Part shown: positions 22,789 to 44,147 of the stretch, one piece after another | Layout: every line of letters starts with the position of its first letter | Position numbering within the stretch: the stretch's first letter is position 1 | From: Acanthochromis polyacanthus | Lineage: Eukaryota > Chordata > Actinopteri > Pomacentridae | NCBI RefSeq assembly: GCF_021347895.1 | Contig: NC_067131.1 | Coordinates: 32,025,411-32,089,410, forward strand | Direction: 5' to 3' | Length of the DNA stretch: 64,000 bases | Made by a program: the position numbers and the translations under genes | Notes under the pieces: model-generated | Databases searched by the model: none | Seen by the model: the letters and a program-made list of their open reading frames with translations, nothing else | Told to the model about the DNA's origin: nothing

Positions 22789-25700
22789 TCAGTCCAGAGC
22801 AGCGTGCAGCAGAGCGCCGTGTCCGCCAGCCGACTTGGACTTCTTCATCTTACCAATGGCCTTCTGCAGGTCGGACTGACGGATGGGACGGATGAAGTCC
22901 TCTGAAGCACTGAGAGATCAATAACACAGATTAGAACCGATCGATAACCCATATTCATCAGCAAATACCACAAGGATCTGAAGGACCATCACATTTGTTT
23001 GTTTGTTTCAGATTCTCATTGACAGTTTTCAGTCCTAAAAGGTCAACAGAAACACCTTCATTAGACTCCATCAGGGTTTAACTCCTCAACAGGAGATCCA
23101 GTTCTACATTCTGACGAGATGAAATGAGTCAACTGGAGAAAAATAAACTTCTCCAGATGAAAAACCTCCTGCCAACAATAAAGTTCACCCACAATGACCT
23201 TTTAAAGTTTCTCTGGTGGATTATCAGAAACACATCCATGGAACTAATGATTGTTTGTAGGACCGACAACTGGAGAAAGTTCTAGAGTAGACCTACCGAC
23301 AACTGGAGAAAGTTCTAGAGTAGACCTACCGAGAACTGGAGAAAGTTCTAGAGTAGACCTACCGACAACTGGAGAAAGTTCTAGAGTAGACCTACCGAGA
23401 ACTGGAGAAAGTTCTAGAGTAGACCTACCGAGAACTGGAGAAAGTTCTAGAGTAGACCTACCGACAACTGGAGAAAGTTCTAGAGTAGACCTACCGACAA
23501 CTGGAGAAAGTTCTAGAGTAGACCTACCGACAACTGGAGAAAGTTCTAGAGTAGACCTGCCGATAACTGGAGAAAGTTCTAGAGTAGACCTACCGATAAC
23601 TGGAGAAAGTTCTAGAGTAGACCTACCGACACCTGGAGAAAGTTCTAGAGTTGAAATCCTGACAACTGGAGAAAGTTCTAGAGTAGACGGACTGACAACT
23701 GGCCCAGTTGTCAGTCCGTCTACTCTAGAATATTCTCCAGAGGACGTTCTCCTCTATGGACTTCAAGGACCTTGAACTCTGGAGATATTCCCAGTCTGAA
23801 GGTAGAACTCTGATCATTGATAAAGAACCTGAAGGTTCTGAGAAGGTTCTACTGATGGGTCGGTCGTACCTGTCGCTCTGGTTGTGGACGAAATCTCTGA
23901 CACACAGCAGCGCCGCATCACGACACATTTCTCTAAGGTCACTTCCTGAGAAACCATCCGTTTCCTTGGCAACGTCACTTAGATCCACCGACGAGTCGAT
24001 CTGCAGGCAGACAGGAGCAATCAAACTCCAATGATCTGATCAGAACCAGAGGGGTCGATCTGATTCAGGATCAGGAGAACCCTGAACTGATACAGTGGAA
24101 AGGGGGAACTGGTTCTTGGAGGATTTAACTCACGCTCTCATTCTCCAGGATCAGCCCCAGGATCTGCTCCCGCTGCCTCACACTCTGCAGAAAAAGAAGA
24201 TTGTGAGTTGTGGTTCTGATCCTTCAAGTTCTGCTGGTTCTGGTGGGGCTACGTACCGGCTGGTTGATGTGGAACCTGGTGGGCATCCTCCTCATTATGG
24301 CAGAATCCAGGTCCTGGGGCCGGTTGGTGGCGCCCATAATGATCACCTGACACAAAACCTCTGTCAGTCGTCTTCAGAGCACACCAGACCCCGCCCACCC
24401 GACAGGTGACAGCCTACCTGGCAGTGATGGTCGGTGTCCAGTCCATCCCACAGACTCATGAACTGAGCCTTCATCATGGCCGTGGCCTCATGGTCCGAGC
24501 TGGAGCGGCTCCTCAGGAACGAGTCTGATCAACAGAAACACAGTTCTGACACCTGCTGGACGGAGGAGGAACTGCAGCCTCTGGGCAGTCCACGCCCCTC
24601 AGCCAACAGACAACACCCATCATTGACCAGACTGCACCCTTCTTGCTTCAGGCCAAACCCTCCTGCTTTAAGCCACACCCCCACTAACTGACCACTCACC
24701 GATCTCATCGATGAAGATGATTGACGGCTGCAGTTTGACAGCCAATGAGAACACGGCAGCAGCCAGTTTCTGCGACTCTCCGTACCATTTGTCCGTCAGT
24801 GTGCTCGGCTGCAGGTTGATGAAGCGAAACCCTGCCTCCTTGGCCGTCGCCTTGGCGATCAGTGTTTTACCGCATCCAGGGGGCCCGTACAGCAGCACAC
24901 CTGTTACCATGACAACAGGATGAAATTATGGTCTGGTAGAGGTCTGAACATTATCCCTGATTGGTTAACGAGCTGACAGGTGATTGGTTAATGAGCTGAC
25001 AGGTGGGCAGGGCCTGACCTTTGGGTGGCTGCAGCAGTCTGGATCCCTGGAACAGGTGTCTCTTCTGGACAGGTAAGATGACGGTCTCCTTCAGCTCGGT
25101 GATGACCTCGTCCAGCCCAGCGATGTCCCTCCAGGTGATCTGCACACAGAGGTCAGAGGTCATGTCTCACCTGTCGGACCTGCTGGCCTGAACACACCTG
25201 GACGGAGAAGGTACCTGCATGCTCAGCGGGTCCACCAGGTGAGCAGCGATGCTCATCTCATACTCCGACAGCTTCACATTCTTCACTCCGATCTGACGCA
25301 TTAGCTTCTCTGCCTGACACACACAGAAACTGACCAATCAGAGGCTGTCCTGGAGCTCTCAGCCAATCACATGATCCTCTTCATCATTTAAAGAAAACAC
25401 CTGATTTCCGCCCGCAGATTTCTGAATTACTTTGACTGGTCAAATATCTGAAACTGAATAACTTCCCAACAGTTTTCATTTTCAGTTTACAGAAAAACAA
25501 AGCAGGAAAAAGTTAAAAACGATTGATGAAAAAAATGAAAAAGTTGAGATATTTTCCATTTTTTCTTAAAAACGACGAACAGGTGGAAGAAACAGTTTCT
25601 ATTTCCTGACAAACTGCTGCAGCTCCAACTAATTCTGGATTTTATCAGTATTTAGAAAAGTAAAGACGGCAGCTTTGATCTGAATGGAAACAGCTTCGTC

Positions 25701-26403
25701 AGGAAAATTGTTTAAGAAGAACCAACGACTGACTGACTTCAGGAAGTTGATTCCTTGAAGGTTTTGCTAACAGGAAGTAAACATCTAAGAAGACCTGTGG
25801 AGATGTCTCCATCATCAGGTCCTGGTAGTCATAGGAGCTTCAGGAGAAACATCTTCCAGAACCTCCAGTTGGTTTCTCCTGAAGCTCCTACCATCTCCTC
25901 ATCCTCTAGATGTTTTTCTATCTCCATGTTTCCTCTCTACTCTGCTCATCAGCTGTAGAAGATGTTTCTCGATGCTGAATGGATCTTGAACAACCTACTC
26001 CTCTGTTCTCTGTTTGTGCTGCATTTATATTATTGACATTTTTATCATTTTGGATGTTTAGTAAATCATTTTGAGCCATTTTGGACACGTTTCTTTGTAA
26101 TTTTGGACAATTTTACAATATATTTGGACAAATTCTGAACCATTTTCTGCAAGTTTTGAGTCAACCTTTAAGAGATTCTTTCAACCTTCCAGAGACGTCC
26201 CGCTGGTTTCTAATAAAACCATCTCTCACCTGTTTCTGAGCCTCCACCTTCTGCTTCCTGGTCGGGTCGATGGCGTCCACCATCCACTTGATGGTAAAGT
26301 AGGTGACGGCTCCAAATATGGTCAGACGGAAGAGCAGGCCGATGACCTCATTCCTGCCCAGAGGACGGGTGATGTTCTCAGCGGGAACCTCCCTCAGCAC
26401 CAT
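22789..26403 (-). CDS. atad1: ATAD1 (Msp1/thorase) AAA-ATPase
   Basis: Exons, in gene order, 26403-26230, 25313-25215, 25139-25019, 24900-24700, 24524-24418, 24346-24257, 24184-24134, 24000-23870 and 22909-22789 join in frame to 364 residues (human 361). The N-terminus has one membrane segment ([20 protein letters not shown], near residues 20-40), then a linker ([18 protein letters not shown]). The AAA domain shows Walker A GPPGCGKT, the pore loop TDKWYGE, Walker B IIFIDEI, the GATNRP sensor segment and [10 protein letters not shown]. The protein extracts mislocalised tail-anchored proteins from the outer mitochondrial membrane and peroxisomes. The start was chosen because MVLREVP sits just before the conserved RPLGRNEV; the upstream in-frame ATG lies across a splice acceptor at 26430. 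Confidence 0.96.
23265..23700. repeat. 33-bp minisatellite in the last intron of ATAD1
   Basis: Twelve or more units containing ACTGGAGAAAGTTCTAGAGT and AGACCTACCGACA. The period is a multiple of three and stop-free, so the plus strand shows an 11-residue [11 protein letters not shown] repeat that is not a gene. The array ends in a long palindrome (23676-23730). Confidence 0.95.
23676..23730. repeat. Perfect 27-bp palindrome with 1-nt loop
   Basis: Bases 23676-23702 are the exact reverse complement of 23704-23730, with C at 23703 between; pairing continues imperfectly for about 10 more bases on each side. Confidence 0.95.
25785..25990. repeat. Foldback interspersed repeat, copy 1
   Basis: Contains GGAGCTTCAGGAGAAAC and, further on, its inverse GTTTCTCCTGAAGCTCC, followed by CATCTCCTCATCCTCTAGAT and TCTGCTCATCAGCTGTAGAA. 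Two more copies lie at 32495-32745 and, inverted, 61585-61790. Lies in ATAD1 intron. Confidence 0.75.
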
Positions 26404-26879
26404 GCTGACACTCAGCTGTTCTCTAGGTGCTGCAGGAACAGGGTTAGTCATCAGCAGCTTTCACTTTCACTCTACAGCCACCTGACGGAAACATTCAAGT
26501 TCACATTTAGTGTTTCTGGTTCAAACCTCTTCTGTTCAGGAAGACGCTTATCTTCAGCTGAAGATCAAAGATCGAATCTTTGATCATCAGCTGACTGACC
26601 GTCTTTCTACCAGAACCCAGAATGAATCATCAATACAATAATAACTTTATTAATCCCAAAAGAGAAATTCAATTGTCTGGGGTCTCATCTGTTGACTTTA
26701 GAATTAAATAATATAATTGCTAATCAGAGGTTTCTAGAACCACTAAAGTCACCAAACTGCTGTTTATTAGCAACTATGATGACCGGAAGCTGCTGCTGGT
26801 AAACTGGTTCTGATCCTGTTGGTTTTAATTCTGTTCGGGATCAGACTCCAGTTTTCAACTTCAATTGGCTCAAAAAGTC

Positions 26880-27450
26880 ATTTTGAACCCAGCCGAATGG
26901 AAGAGCAACTTTCGGTGCCTCGGCTCTGATGTCCAGTTCCGGTCCACAGATGTGTCTGTCGGACCGAAAGGGGAAAAGTTCTTAAATCGAACAAAAGTTG
27001 AACGGATTTTAGTGAACAGTTCTCATCACCGGAACCGTCCGTACCAAACTAACCGGGCTGCCCTTCATCTGTCAACTGACACACCGGGGCCCGTCCCAGA
27101 CCTCCCGGAGGCCCTCGGGCCCCCCTTTGGGCCCCCCGGTGCCGCATCATGAAACCGAACGGACGATGAGAGAGGCTAGCTTTAGCATTAGCTTGACCTT
27201 CTGGTTTCCCCGGTGTTACGGAGCGGCTCAACACCGGATAAAGACACGGATTTATCCGCTGCGGATCACCGGTGACACCGGGAGAAGAGAACACCGGGAA
27301 CCGAGAGTTTCTCCGGTAAAATGAGAGCCTCACCTCCCGCTGACAGTCCGGTACTTCCTCGGTTTCTTCTTCGGAGGTTCTCGTGCGGCAACTGGATGCT
27401 TCTTCTTCTTCTACGGTCCTTTAACCGGAAAACCAAGTTAAGACTCAACA
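26880..27450 (-). promoter_or_regulatory. atad1: ATAD1 promoter region and noncoding first exon
   Basis: CpG-rich sequence upstream of ATAD1. On the minus strand a donor GGGAG/GTGAGG has its last exon base at 27334, and the matching acceptor TTCCTGCAG lies just before base 26429, so a noncoding exon spanning roughly 27450-27334 is likely. Transcript evidence would be needed to fix the start. Confidence 0.45.
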
Positions 27451-28150
27451 CTGCCTCCTACCTAGTATTTCTACTGCCTCCTACCGAGTATTTCTACTGC
27501 CTCCTCCCGAATACTTTTACTGCCTCCTACCGAGTACTTTTACTGCTATCTACCGTGTACTTTTGGATCTGACTTCAGTGTATACTTGTACTGTAGGTAC
27601 TCCAGTACTCGAGCTGCAGTACCGCTCTCTGACCTGCGAGTGTCGCTGTCTTCCCGCTGATCTACTCAGAGGTCCGTCCAGTGGATCAGTCTCCGGTTCT
27701 CCTGCGCCGTTAAATCACCGGACTCCCGGACCCGGTGGATGCCCGGTAAAGCGGCAGCTGTTCGGCCGAGGCCCTGCCGCTGCGGCCCGGGGCTTGTTAC
27801 GTAACGTCCGGTGGTTGCCAGGTCTGAGGGGATTCAGGTGTCTACCGGAGGTTTACAATGGAAGGATGACGTCATCAACACCTGGCAACCCCGTGGTGAC
27901 AGGATGCGTTTGGTCCACAAGAAGCGTCATCAAGTCAGACAGTGAAGCAGCAACACAGGGCGGTGAGCTTTACAAAATAAAAGCCCAGCTCATGATGATG
28001 TAATCTGTAGTTTTACTGGGATTAATAAACCATCAGAAATACTAAGGCTTTAATGTAGATGCGATTTTTAATTAAAAATAGACAACATGCTGATCAAATG
28101 GATTACTAAAATGAACTAAATTTAATAAAAAAATATTCACATTTAAATAA
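27451..28150. other. Intergenic sequence between ATAD1 and PTEN, first part
   Basis: 27455-27560 has five imperfect copies of CTGCCTCCTACCGAGTA-like units. 27600-27900 is GC-rich. No recognised coding sequence. Confidence 0.4.
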
Positions 28151-28151
28151 A

Positions 28152-28530
28152 AATACAGAAGGGCTGCACAGTGAGCTAGTGGTTAGCACTTTCGCCTTGC
28201 AGCAAGAAGCTCCCCGGTTCAAATCCTGGCCTGGGCCTCGGATCTTTCTGCATGGAGTTTGCATGTTCTCCCTGTGCATGCGTGGGTTTTCTCCGGGTAC
28301 TCCGGCTTCCTCCCACAGTCCAAAAACATGCTGAGGTTAATTGGTTACTCTAAATTGTCCGTTGGTGTGAATGTGAGTGTGATTGTGTGTCTGTATATGT
28401 AGCCCTGTGACAGACTGGTGACCTGTCCAGGGTGTCCCCTGCCTTCACCCGAGTCAGCTGGGATAGACTCCAGCACCCCCCATGACCCTAGTGAAGATAA
28501 AGTGGTGTATAGAGGATGGATGGATGGATA
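28152..28530 (+). repeat. tRNA-headed interspersed repeat (SINE-like), copy 1
   Basis: The head has pol III box-like words GTGGTTAGCAC (A box) and GGTTCAAATCC (B box), followed by the conserved body GGAGTTTGCATGTTCTCCCT and a GGAT tail. A second copy lies inverted at 48310-48645. Confidence 0.75.
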
Positions 28531-29092
28531 AAAATACAGAAGTATTTAGTGTTATCTAGGTGAGACAGTAACATATGCAGCTTTCTGCAGATTCTCATAG
28601 AACATGATGGAAACACTTCTGATCTGCTGGATTTTAATGTTTGAGTTTGATTCTCTTTTAATGTACAACACAAAGTTAATCTTGCTGTCTGAACTGTGTC
28701 ATATCAGTGGTTTGTTATTAAATGAATATTTTTGTTTTATTGTAAATTTCTGGAACACAATGCGTTTATTTCAGTTTGAACTGCAGTAATACTTTATTCA
28801 GCATCATTACCAGTGTTACTTCTTATTTTTAATTCTGTCACTGAGTGCTGTACTGATATATCGTTGCCATTCTATTTCGCCCTACATTCATTCCGGTGTT
28901 ACTGTATTTTAATATGTGAACATACTGAGTGCTATCAGGTTCTATCAGGTCATTACAAAGTGTCTGTTGCTCTGTTTTGTTGTTTCAGCTGTTTCTACTG
29001 TTTTATTATTTTTCTCAAACAGTCTACAGGTTCTGACTTCTGTTAAATTGGAGCTTCAAATTAAGGGGATTCAGATGCTTCTGAATCCCTTT
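28531..29092. other. Intergenic, AT-rich
   Basis: Several short ORFs, none resembling a known protein. Nothing else recognised. Confidence 0.4.
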
Positions 29093-29694
29093 AGAAGGGG
29101 AACTTTGTTTTTTTTCAACCTGGGGTCTGTTTTCATATGTCATTTTATACATGTGAGTGATGGAGAAATGAATTTTCGACATAGCTCCAGTATTTAGCCA
29201 GGCAGGCAGCTTAGCAGCTCAGCTAGCGAAAAGTATGGGGCAACTTGCCCCGCCCCCCGTCAAAGTCCACCCTAACGTGCCCTCATCACGCGATAGCTCG
29301 CGCCAAAACACTGGTGTTGGCGCGAGCTATCGCGCGATTTTGGAACAAGATTTGCTTTCTAGCGTCCTGAGATTTGGATACAGACCACAACAAAGAGCGA
29401 TCGCCAAGTAATGCGGAGGTTTTCGTTCACTTCTCATCTCTAGTATGTTGTGGGACACTCGTTGAGACTATCCGAGCCGGTCAGTGTGGGACAAAACGCA
29501 CGTTAGGGCGGACTTTGACGTGGGGGGGCAAGTTGCCCCATACTTTTCGCTAGCCGAGCTGCTAGCTGAGCTGCGAAGCTGCCTGCCTGGCTAAATACTG
29601 GAGCTATGTCGAAAATCCATTTCTCCATCCCTCACATGTATAAAATGACATATGAAAACAGACCCCAGGTTGAAAAAAACCGAAGTTCCCCTTT
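29093..29694. mobile_element. Foldback element with about 235-bp inverted arms
   Basis: The left arm from AAGGGGAACTT (29095) and the right arm ending AAGTTCCCCTTT (29693) are inverted copies over about 235 bp, including GGGGCAACTTGCCCC in both orientations. Near the middle of the element is a separate perfect 18-bp hairpin (29289-29306 with 29317-29334) rich in CG. No transposase. It lies about 0.8-1.4 kb upstream of the PTEN start codon. Confidence 0.85.
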
Positions 29695-29879
29695 AACCTA
29701 AAACTTCTGAAGTTTGTCCTCCCCTCCCAGAAAGGCAGAAAAATGAAATGGGGATGGTCTCCTTTTTTCTCCAGGACTGAGGAGCCTCGAGCCCCGTTGT
29801 CTGTGTAGTCATCTTCACCAGAAACACAGCTGCTCTTCAATATCTCATGAAGTTTTGAGTCAGTCTTTGTTTTGAAGGC

Positions 29880-38331
<8,452 letters not shown>

Positions 38332-41300
38332 CACACGTGTACATATATACATATAAATATATATATATATATATATACATATACGTATACACAGTATGTA
38401 TGTATGTACACACAGCGCTGAACCGCAGCCTGCAGCCGGCTGTGGTTCTCTAACGGGGAATAAAACCAACCGATGGACCACAGCTGATCTGAGAGACTCT
38501 GCATTCAAAGAGCTCCGGTCAGAACGTAAGCCCCGCCCCTTCCTGTCTTCTACTCTGTGAACACCTGGACAATCATGGCGGTCGGAGGTGAGGGGCGAGG
38601 CCAACCGAGTGACGGATGAATGGACAAACGGGAGGTTTGAGAAATTAAAGGAGTAAAACTTGAATATAAAGAAAGACAAGTAGACTTCTTTAGCGACCAC
38701 GTTTGTTGGACGAATCCCCACGTTTCCTTCCTTCCTTCCTTCCTCAGCAGTTCTAGGAGACTTTCTGCACACCGGTCTTTATTCAGTTTTCCTCTGCAGG
38801 CTTCAGTTTGGTTCATCTGGATCTCAGTGTTGATGCTTCGCTCTGTGCTCCAACGTCTTCCCCAGATCCACTTCCTATCTGGATTTATTTTAAATAGAAC
38901 AGAAACTAATTGGACTGAAAGAAATCAGAAAATTGATAAATCGATTGAAGGATCTCTTTAGATTTGCATATTTCTGTTCTGAAAAGAGCTTTATATCTCC
39001 AGTTTTACAGAACACAGGTGGTTTTAACTCTGTTTCCCGATCACAAATCTCAGCATACGAGTGGAAATAGAAAGTTTTGGCTTTTTTAATTGATCAACCA
39101 GAACATCTAGATGCTACAGGTGTGGATCAGTGTTAGAGCTCTGGACCAAGAATAATAAACTCTGGACCTGTTGTCTGTGAAGATTCAGGTCATGGCAGAG
39201 CTCCAGTAGAAGCTAACGGGACTTTTGTTTCTGGTTCAGGAAGAAGCTTCATGAAACGTCTTCTAGAGCCAAAGACAAAAGTCCAGTTACCTTCTGAGAC
39301 GTTTCACAAACATGAAGACATTTCATGAAGGTTTCAAACATCTTCAGCCCAAACCAGAATGACAGCTACCGTCGTCTGAAGCTCCCAGGGACATCTAACA
39401 CTATAAAATCCTAGGAACTATATGTTTTCATCCTTCTGGAGTTTCTGCTCATCTGAGAACCTCCAAACCCCAGAACTGCATGTTTTCCAGATCAGTGACT
39501 TGATTTCAGACTGGACTTAGTGGTCCAAACCCTCAGGTGTGAACTGGGTGGAAGCGATGCACAGAGAGAAGCAACAAGCTGCTGTTTGAATGCGACAATG
39601 CAGAAGAGAAACTTCACAATCTGCTGCAGTTCTGTCAATCACACAATGCTTCTGTCCGTCTGTCTGTCTGCACAGAAGGATTCTCTCCAATCAGCTACCA
39701 GAAATGTATTTTTGTTGTACTCAGACTATATCAATCATTAAGCTAAATGACACACAGTGTAATCATTCCTACATGTAGGCCGACATCCTGAAACCTTCCA
39801 CTGCACAGCGCTGGGTGTTTGGTGTCCGGGTCACCGGGCGGCTGCAGTTTAGAACCAATGCTTTACTGAATCCTTGTAAATATTTCCGGCGGTCCATCCA
39901 AGAGCGTCGTGCTGATCAATCTGTTCTAAAGCAGCAATATCTCAGTTAAACTGTGGTTTCCAGTGAGAACATAAGCTGTCAGGTCTGATCAGAACCTCCT
40001 TAGTCAGAGGCGTTTGTCCAGAGAAGGTGAACAGATGCTGGTTTTCCAGGAACTGGAGTCCTGAGGGTCAAAGATGGTGTCACTCCATGATTATTACTCT
40101 GTCCGTAGAATATTCGTCAACGTTTAAGCACTTAAATCTTTGCAAACTTTACCTTTAACGCCAGAGACGACGGTTGGAGGTTCAGCAGGATCCAGAGAGA
40201 AGCTCCAGTCAGGTCTAATTAGAGCTTCAGTCCAAACCAGTGGTTCCATTTTCATGCACCAGTCTGACAGGAACCGCTGATTCTTCTTCAGGTGTTTGGA
40301 TTGCTATTATTTCAAGATTCCTCCTGCTCGTCCAGCGTTTGACTGCAAAGTTCTACAACATAACCGATGCATCTCATCGGGCCTGTGAACTCTTTATTTT
40401 GGTGCCGTCAGTAAATCCAGACGTCTCCTCTGAACATCTGTCCCAGTGACTGGAACGGCGCTTTTAGTCCTGATGCCTGATTTCCGTCCTCTCGTTGGGT
40501 GCTTCTACCGGTCGTAGTCATTGGTCTGGAGGTCTTGAGTAGAGTCTGATCTCACAGGAAGAGGCTGAACAGGACCAAATACCAACTCTTTCTCACATCA
40601 GTCCCATCGAAACCCAACAGAACTCTGATTCCAGAGGTCTGAATCAGATTTGTTCAACAGATCCAGTAGTTGTGGTGTTGGACTGATTGATGGATGGTTT
40701 CATGGTCAGAATTTGTTTAGTGACATTAAGAAAAGAACCAGAACCAGCTGGATGTAGTCTGATCATCAGGTGGGTCAGTCCAGAAAAGCTTCAGTTCTGA
40801 GTCTAAAAGTGATTTTACCAGAATGAACGGTGCCTCCAGATGTTCCTGGTTCCTTCTTCTAGCTTCTACAACAGTTCTGACCAACTACCTACCAACACTA
40901 AAGTTTACCCACAATCATCTTTTTAACATTTTCTCTGGTGAATTATCAGAAACCACAGACACATCCAGGGAACCAATGATTGTTTCTAGGACTCTAAACT
41001 GTTCACACTAGGATACATCCCATAATACTGATGATCACAGCTGGTTCTAGAGGAAATGAACAGAAACCGGATCCAGTGTTCAGACTGTGACACCTGGATG
41101 GATTTAAACTGATCTGGTGTCAGTTTCTACCAGAACTCAGATGTTTCTCCTCCTAAATGTCATGGTTCTATCTGCTGGACTCATGAAGTTCTGAAAAAGT
41201 CCATTACAAAGTGATAAATCTGGACCCACCTCCATGGACTTCAAGGACCTGGAATGTTCTAAGTGAGACTAAATGTAAAGACTGGTAGCAGGAAAGGAGA

Positions 41301-43745
41301 ACGTTCTAGTGTAGACCTACCGACAACTGGAGTAAGTTCTGGAGTAGGTCTACTCTAGAACTTTCTGCAGGGGACGTTCTCTCTTATTGGACTGACCCAG
41401 ATGAGCGTCACTGTAACCAAACAGAGCCTCCTCCTGTGTGGTCGGACTCCTAATCTTCGTTTCGGTGCTAAGCTTCGGGTTGAGCCGTCGTCCATCCTTG
41501 GTGCTCTACAGCGAGTGTTCATCCAGCTCTGTCTTCAGCAGCCATTTTACAGCAACACTTCCCGTCTCGTGTGGTGCTGTCGGACCTGGCCTCCATCCTG
41601 ACACCGACCCGTTCAGACCTGAGCGACTTCCGGAGACTGTTTTCATTCTGAGCTGCAGATCTGATGGAACATCTGGTTGAAGGTTCGGACCAGGATCAGA
41701 AAATGGTTCCTGTTCCTGCCTCGTTGTCACACTTTAAAAACATCAAATTCAGCTTCAGTATTTCTTCCTCAGTGTGAAAACCTCCTCGGCTGGCGTCCCG
41801 TAGCTGAACCGGCGTTAGGTGTTTGCGGCCAGCCAGGTGCTGTCCACGTTTCTGACTGTCCAGGTGCTCCATACATTGTCTTCTGTTGGTCGGTTGTAGA
41901 CGAACTCATCTGGACAGAAAGTGAACAGAAACGGTGTTGTCGTTTTACGGTCACCTCTGTTCTGTTCCGCCATGTTCCGGGTTCCTGCTGCGACCCGCCG
42001 TAAAGGAACCAAGAAGGTGTCGTTTCTTCACCACAGTAAACGTTCACAGGAGCTTCAGACTTTGTGTTTCAGACGACCAAACAGTGCTTCAGCTCTCTTC
42101 TGTTTACATCACAAACATGCCAAAATGAAGCTCACACTCATGTTTTACTTTTCACTTTTAGTTCTTGCTGTTTGTTTGTCAGTTTTGGAGTTGAAGAGGT
42201 CATTGTGTTCTTCTTCTGGCCTTCAGGTGTGGTCACATGGTGGATCTATTCTCCAGGTGCATTAGACCACAGCAACAGATTCTACATTTCATAACCTTGT
42301 GTGTCAGTGTTCCAGTCTTTGAAGCACTCCTTTAGCTTGTATCGCAGTGATTGAAGAGCCGTCATGTGACCACACCTTCATCAGAACAACCTGAAAGTTC
42401 CTCAGAGTTCATGAGCCACATCAGTCAGAGGAATCCACCAACCACACTACAGCTGCTCTCTGAACCAATAACAGCTGAAACTGTACTAAGCCCCGCCCTC
42501 TCAGTTGCTGTCCGTTCTTGACCTTAAAGTCAGGAAGAGTCATTTCATTTCAGCTCAGTCACATGATGTCTGTTAGCTCAGTGGCTAGTTAAGCTAAATG
42601 TGCTCCTTTAATCTGCTGCCGTTGAACCTCAGTTCATTCGTTGTTTCATGTGTTGGAAGAGGAAAGTCTGTCAGGACGACTGAATAACTTGTTAGTGGAG
42701 CGTAAAGTTCAGGACCAAAACGTGCGCTAACATTAGCATAGCCTCTGTTAGCATCCACGATCAATCAGCTCTCAGAGCTGCGGATGTGTTGCTAACGGCT
42801 AAGTTGCTAACAGCTCGGTCGCTCAAAGCTACTCGTCATAAGCTAATCGTGTAACATTACTTTTTCATAAGCTGTGATTGGATGAATCAGTGGGGCGGGG
42901 CTTATGAACGTTGTCTGCCAGTGACGCCGTATTGATGAATATTGATGGTTATTTATGAATATTGATGGTTATTGATGAGTATCGATCAGGCTCTGACTGA
43001 TGTGGCGTCTCTGAGCCTCCTGCATCATTTCAGCACAAACTGGTTCCTGATCAGATTTTCCAGTTTTCCTCCAAACACACGGAGAACATTTCACGTTAAA
43101 CTGACCTCCCGGTTCTTTCTTCTGTCCCTTCCTGTTTTATAATGAAATAAAACACTGTAAAGGTGAATAAACTATTTATAAACAGCTGCTGTTTGAGAGT
43201 CTTCAGATCCACTAAAACTCCACAGATTGTTATCCAGTTAGTTTATTTATCAGATGAAACATGAAATCTGAGCGTCTGTTTCAAATTAAACGATCAATAA
43301 TAATGTCATGAGTGATAATCATCCAATGACTTAATGTGATATTTAATGCGTAGACGTACGTTTTCTATTTACTTCTACTGTTTTCAGTGCAGGACTTTAA
43401 ACTCATCAGGACATAAATAAAGGAAAAAATCAAGTTTATGATCATCCGGGTTTCAGTTGAGTGGACTCAGGATGATGATGGTAAAAGTGATGAAGATGAT
43501 GATGGTGATAATGAAGGTGCAGCTCTTCCTGTAAACCCGTCTCCTGGTTTCCATCGACTGCGTCCTCCAGAAACTCTGACTCTGATCGGTGACTTGGCAG
43601 AAATGATAATCTCTTCCCCCACAATGCACTGCAGTGGCGTTACTGAGCGCGCTCCAAACGACTGGAGAACAGCGAGGAGAAATGAGGTCACACTCACTCA
43701 GAGAGCCTCGTGGGCATCGGACCAGAACTAATTCTGTCTTATCTG
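38332..43745 (+). other. pten: PTEN 3' UTR and following sequence
   Basis: An AT microsatellite (38340-38400) follows the stop. AATAAA occurs at 38459-38464 and 43146-43151; the first would give a short 3' UTR. 41195-41400 carries the interspersed unit and minisatellite shared with PTEN intron 7 and the ATAD1 intron. 42900-42990 has ATGAATATTGATGGTTATT repeats. No other gene is recognised in these 5.4 kb. Confidence 0.4.
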
Positions 43746-43749
43746 CTGC

Positions 43750-43881
43750 TATAAAAAGATCAAAGCAGTGAAGCAGCCGAGAACCGCAGACTGAAGCTCT
43801 GCAGCAGGAACCAGCAGGAACTGGCACCAATACAAGAACCAGCACCAATACTGGAACCAGCTTAGAACCAGGGCGGCACAG
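43750..43881 (+). promoter_or_regulatory. Candidate TATA promoter and orphan first exon
   Basis: TATAAAAAG at 43750-43758 is followed by about 95 bp with repeated GGAACCAGCA words, ending GGCGGCACAG at 43881 before GTAAGA, a strong donor. The arrangement is that of a TATA-driven first exon on the plus strand, antisense to the downstream side of RNLS. No matching coding exon was found before the lipase. It may belong to a noncoding RNA or be chance. Confidence 0.3.
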
Positions 43882-44147
43882 GTAAGAAACCAGTTTAAAC
43901 CAGTTGGATCAGACTGAACCAGGTTTAGTCTAGTTTAGACCAGGTTCAGGTTAGTCCAGCTGGTTTAGCTTAGGTTAAACTGAGACAGAACTCTGCAGGT
44001 TTAATCCAGAAAAGATTCAGTTTATTAAAGACAAAAACATTTAATCAACATTAACTTTAATGAACGACTTCTTCTTAACTTAATTCACTTCTAGTAACCG
44101 GGTACTGATTAACAACTCATTGATTATTGATCAGCGTCCTTTTGGAC

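Noticed and set aside
23251..23775. 174-codon ORF with [11 protein letters not shown] repeats antisense to ATAD1
   Set aside because: Thirty-three-bp intronic minisatellite; the period is a multiple of three, which keeps one frame open.
28152..28240. Possible tRNA gene from A- and B-box-like words
   Set aside because: No cloverleaf could be drawn and the words are part of a longer interspersed repeat with a second copy at 48310-48645.
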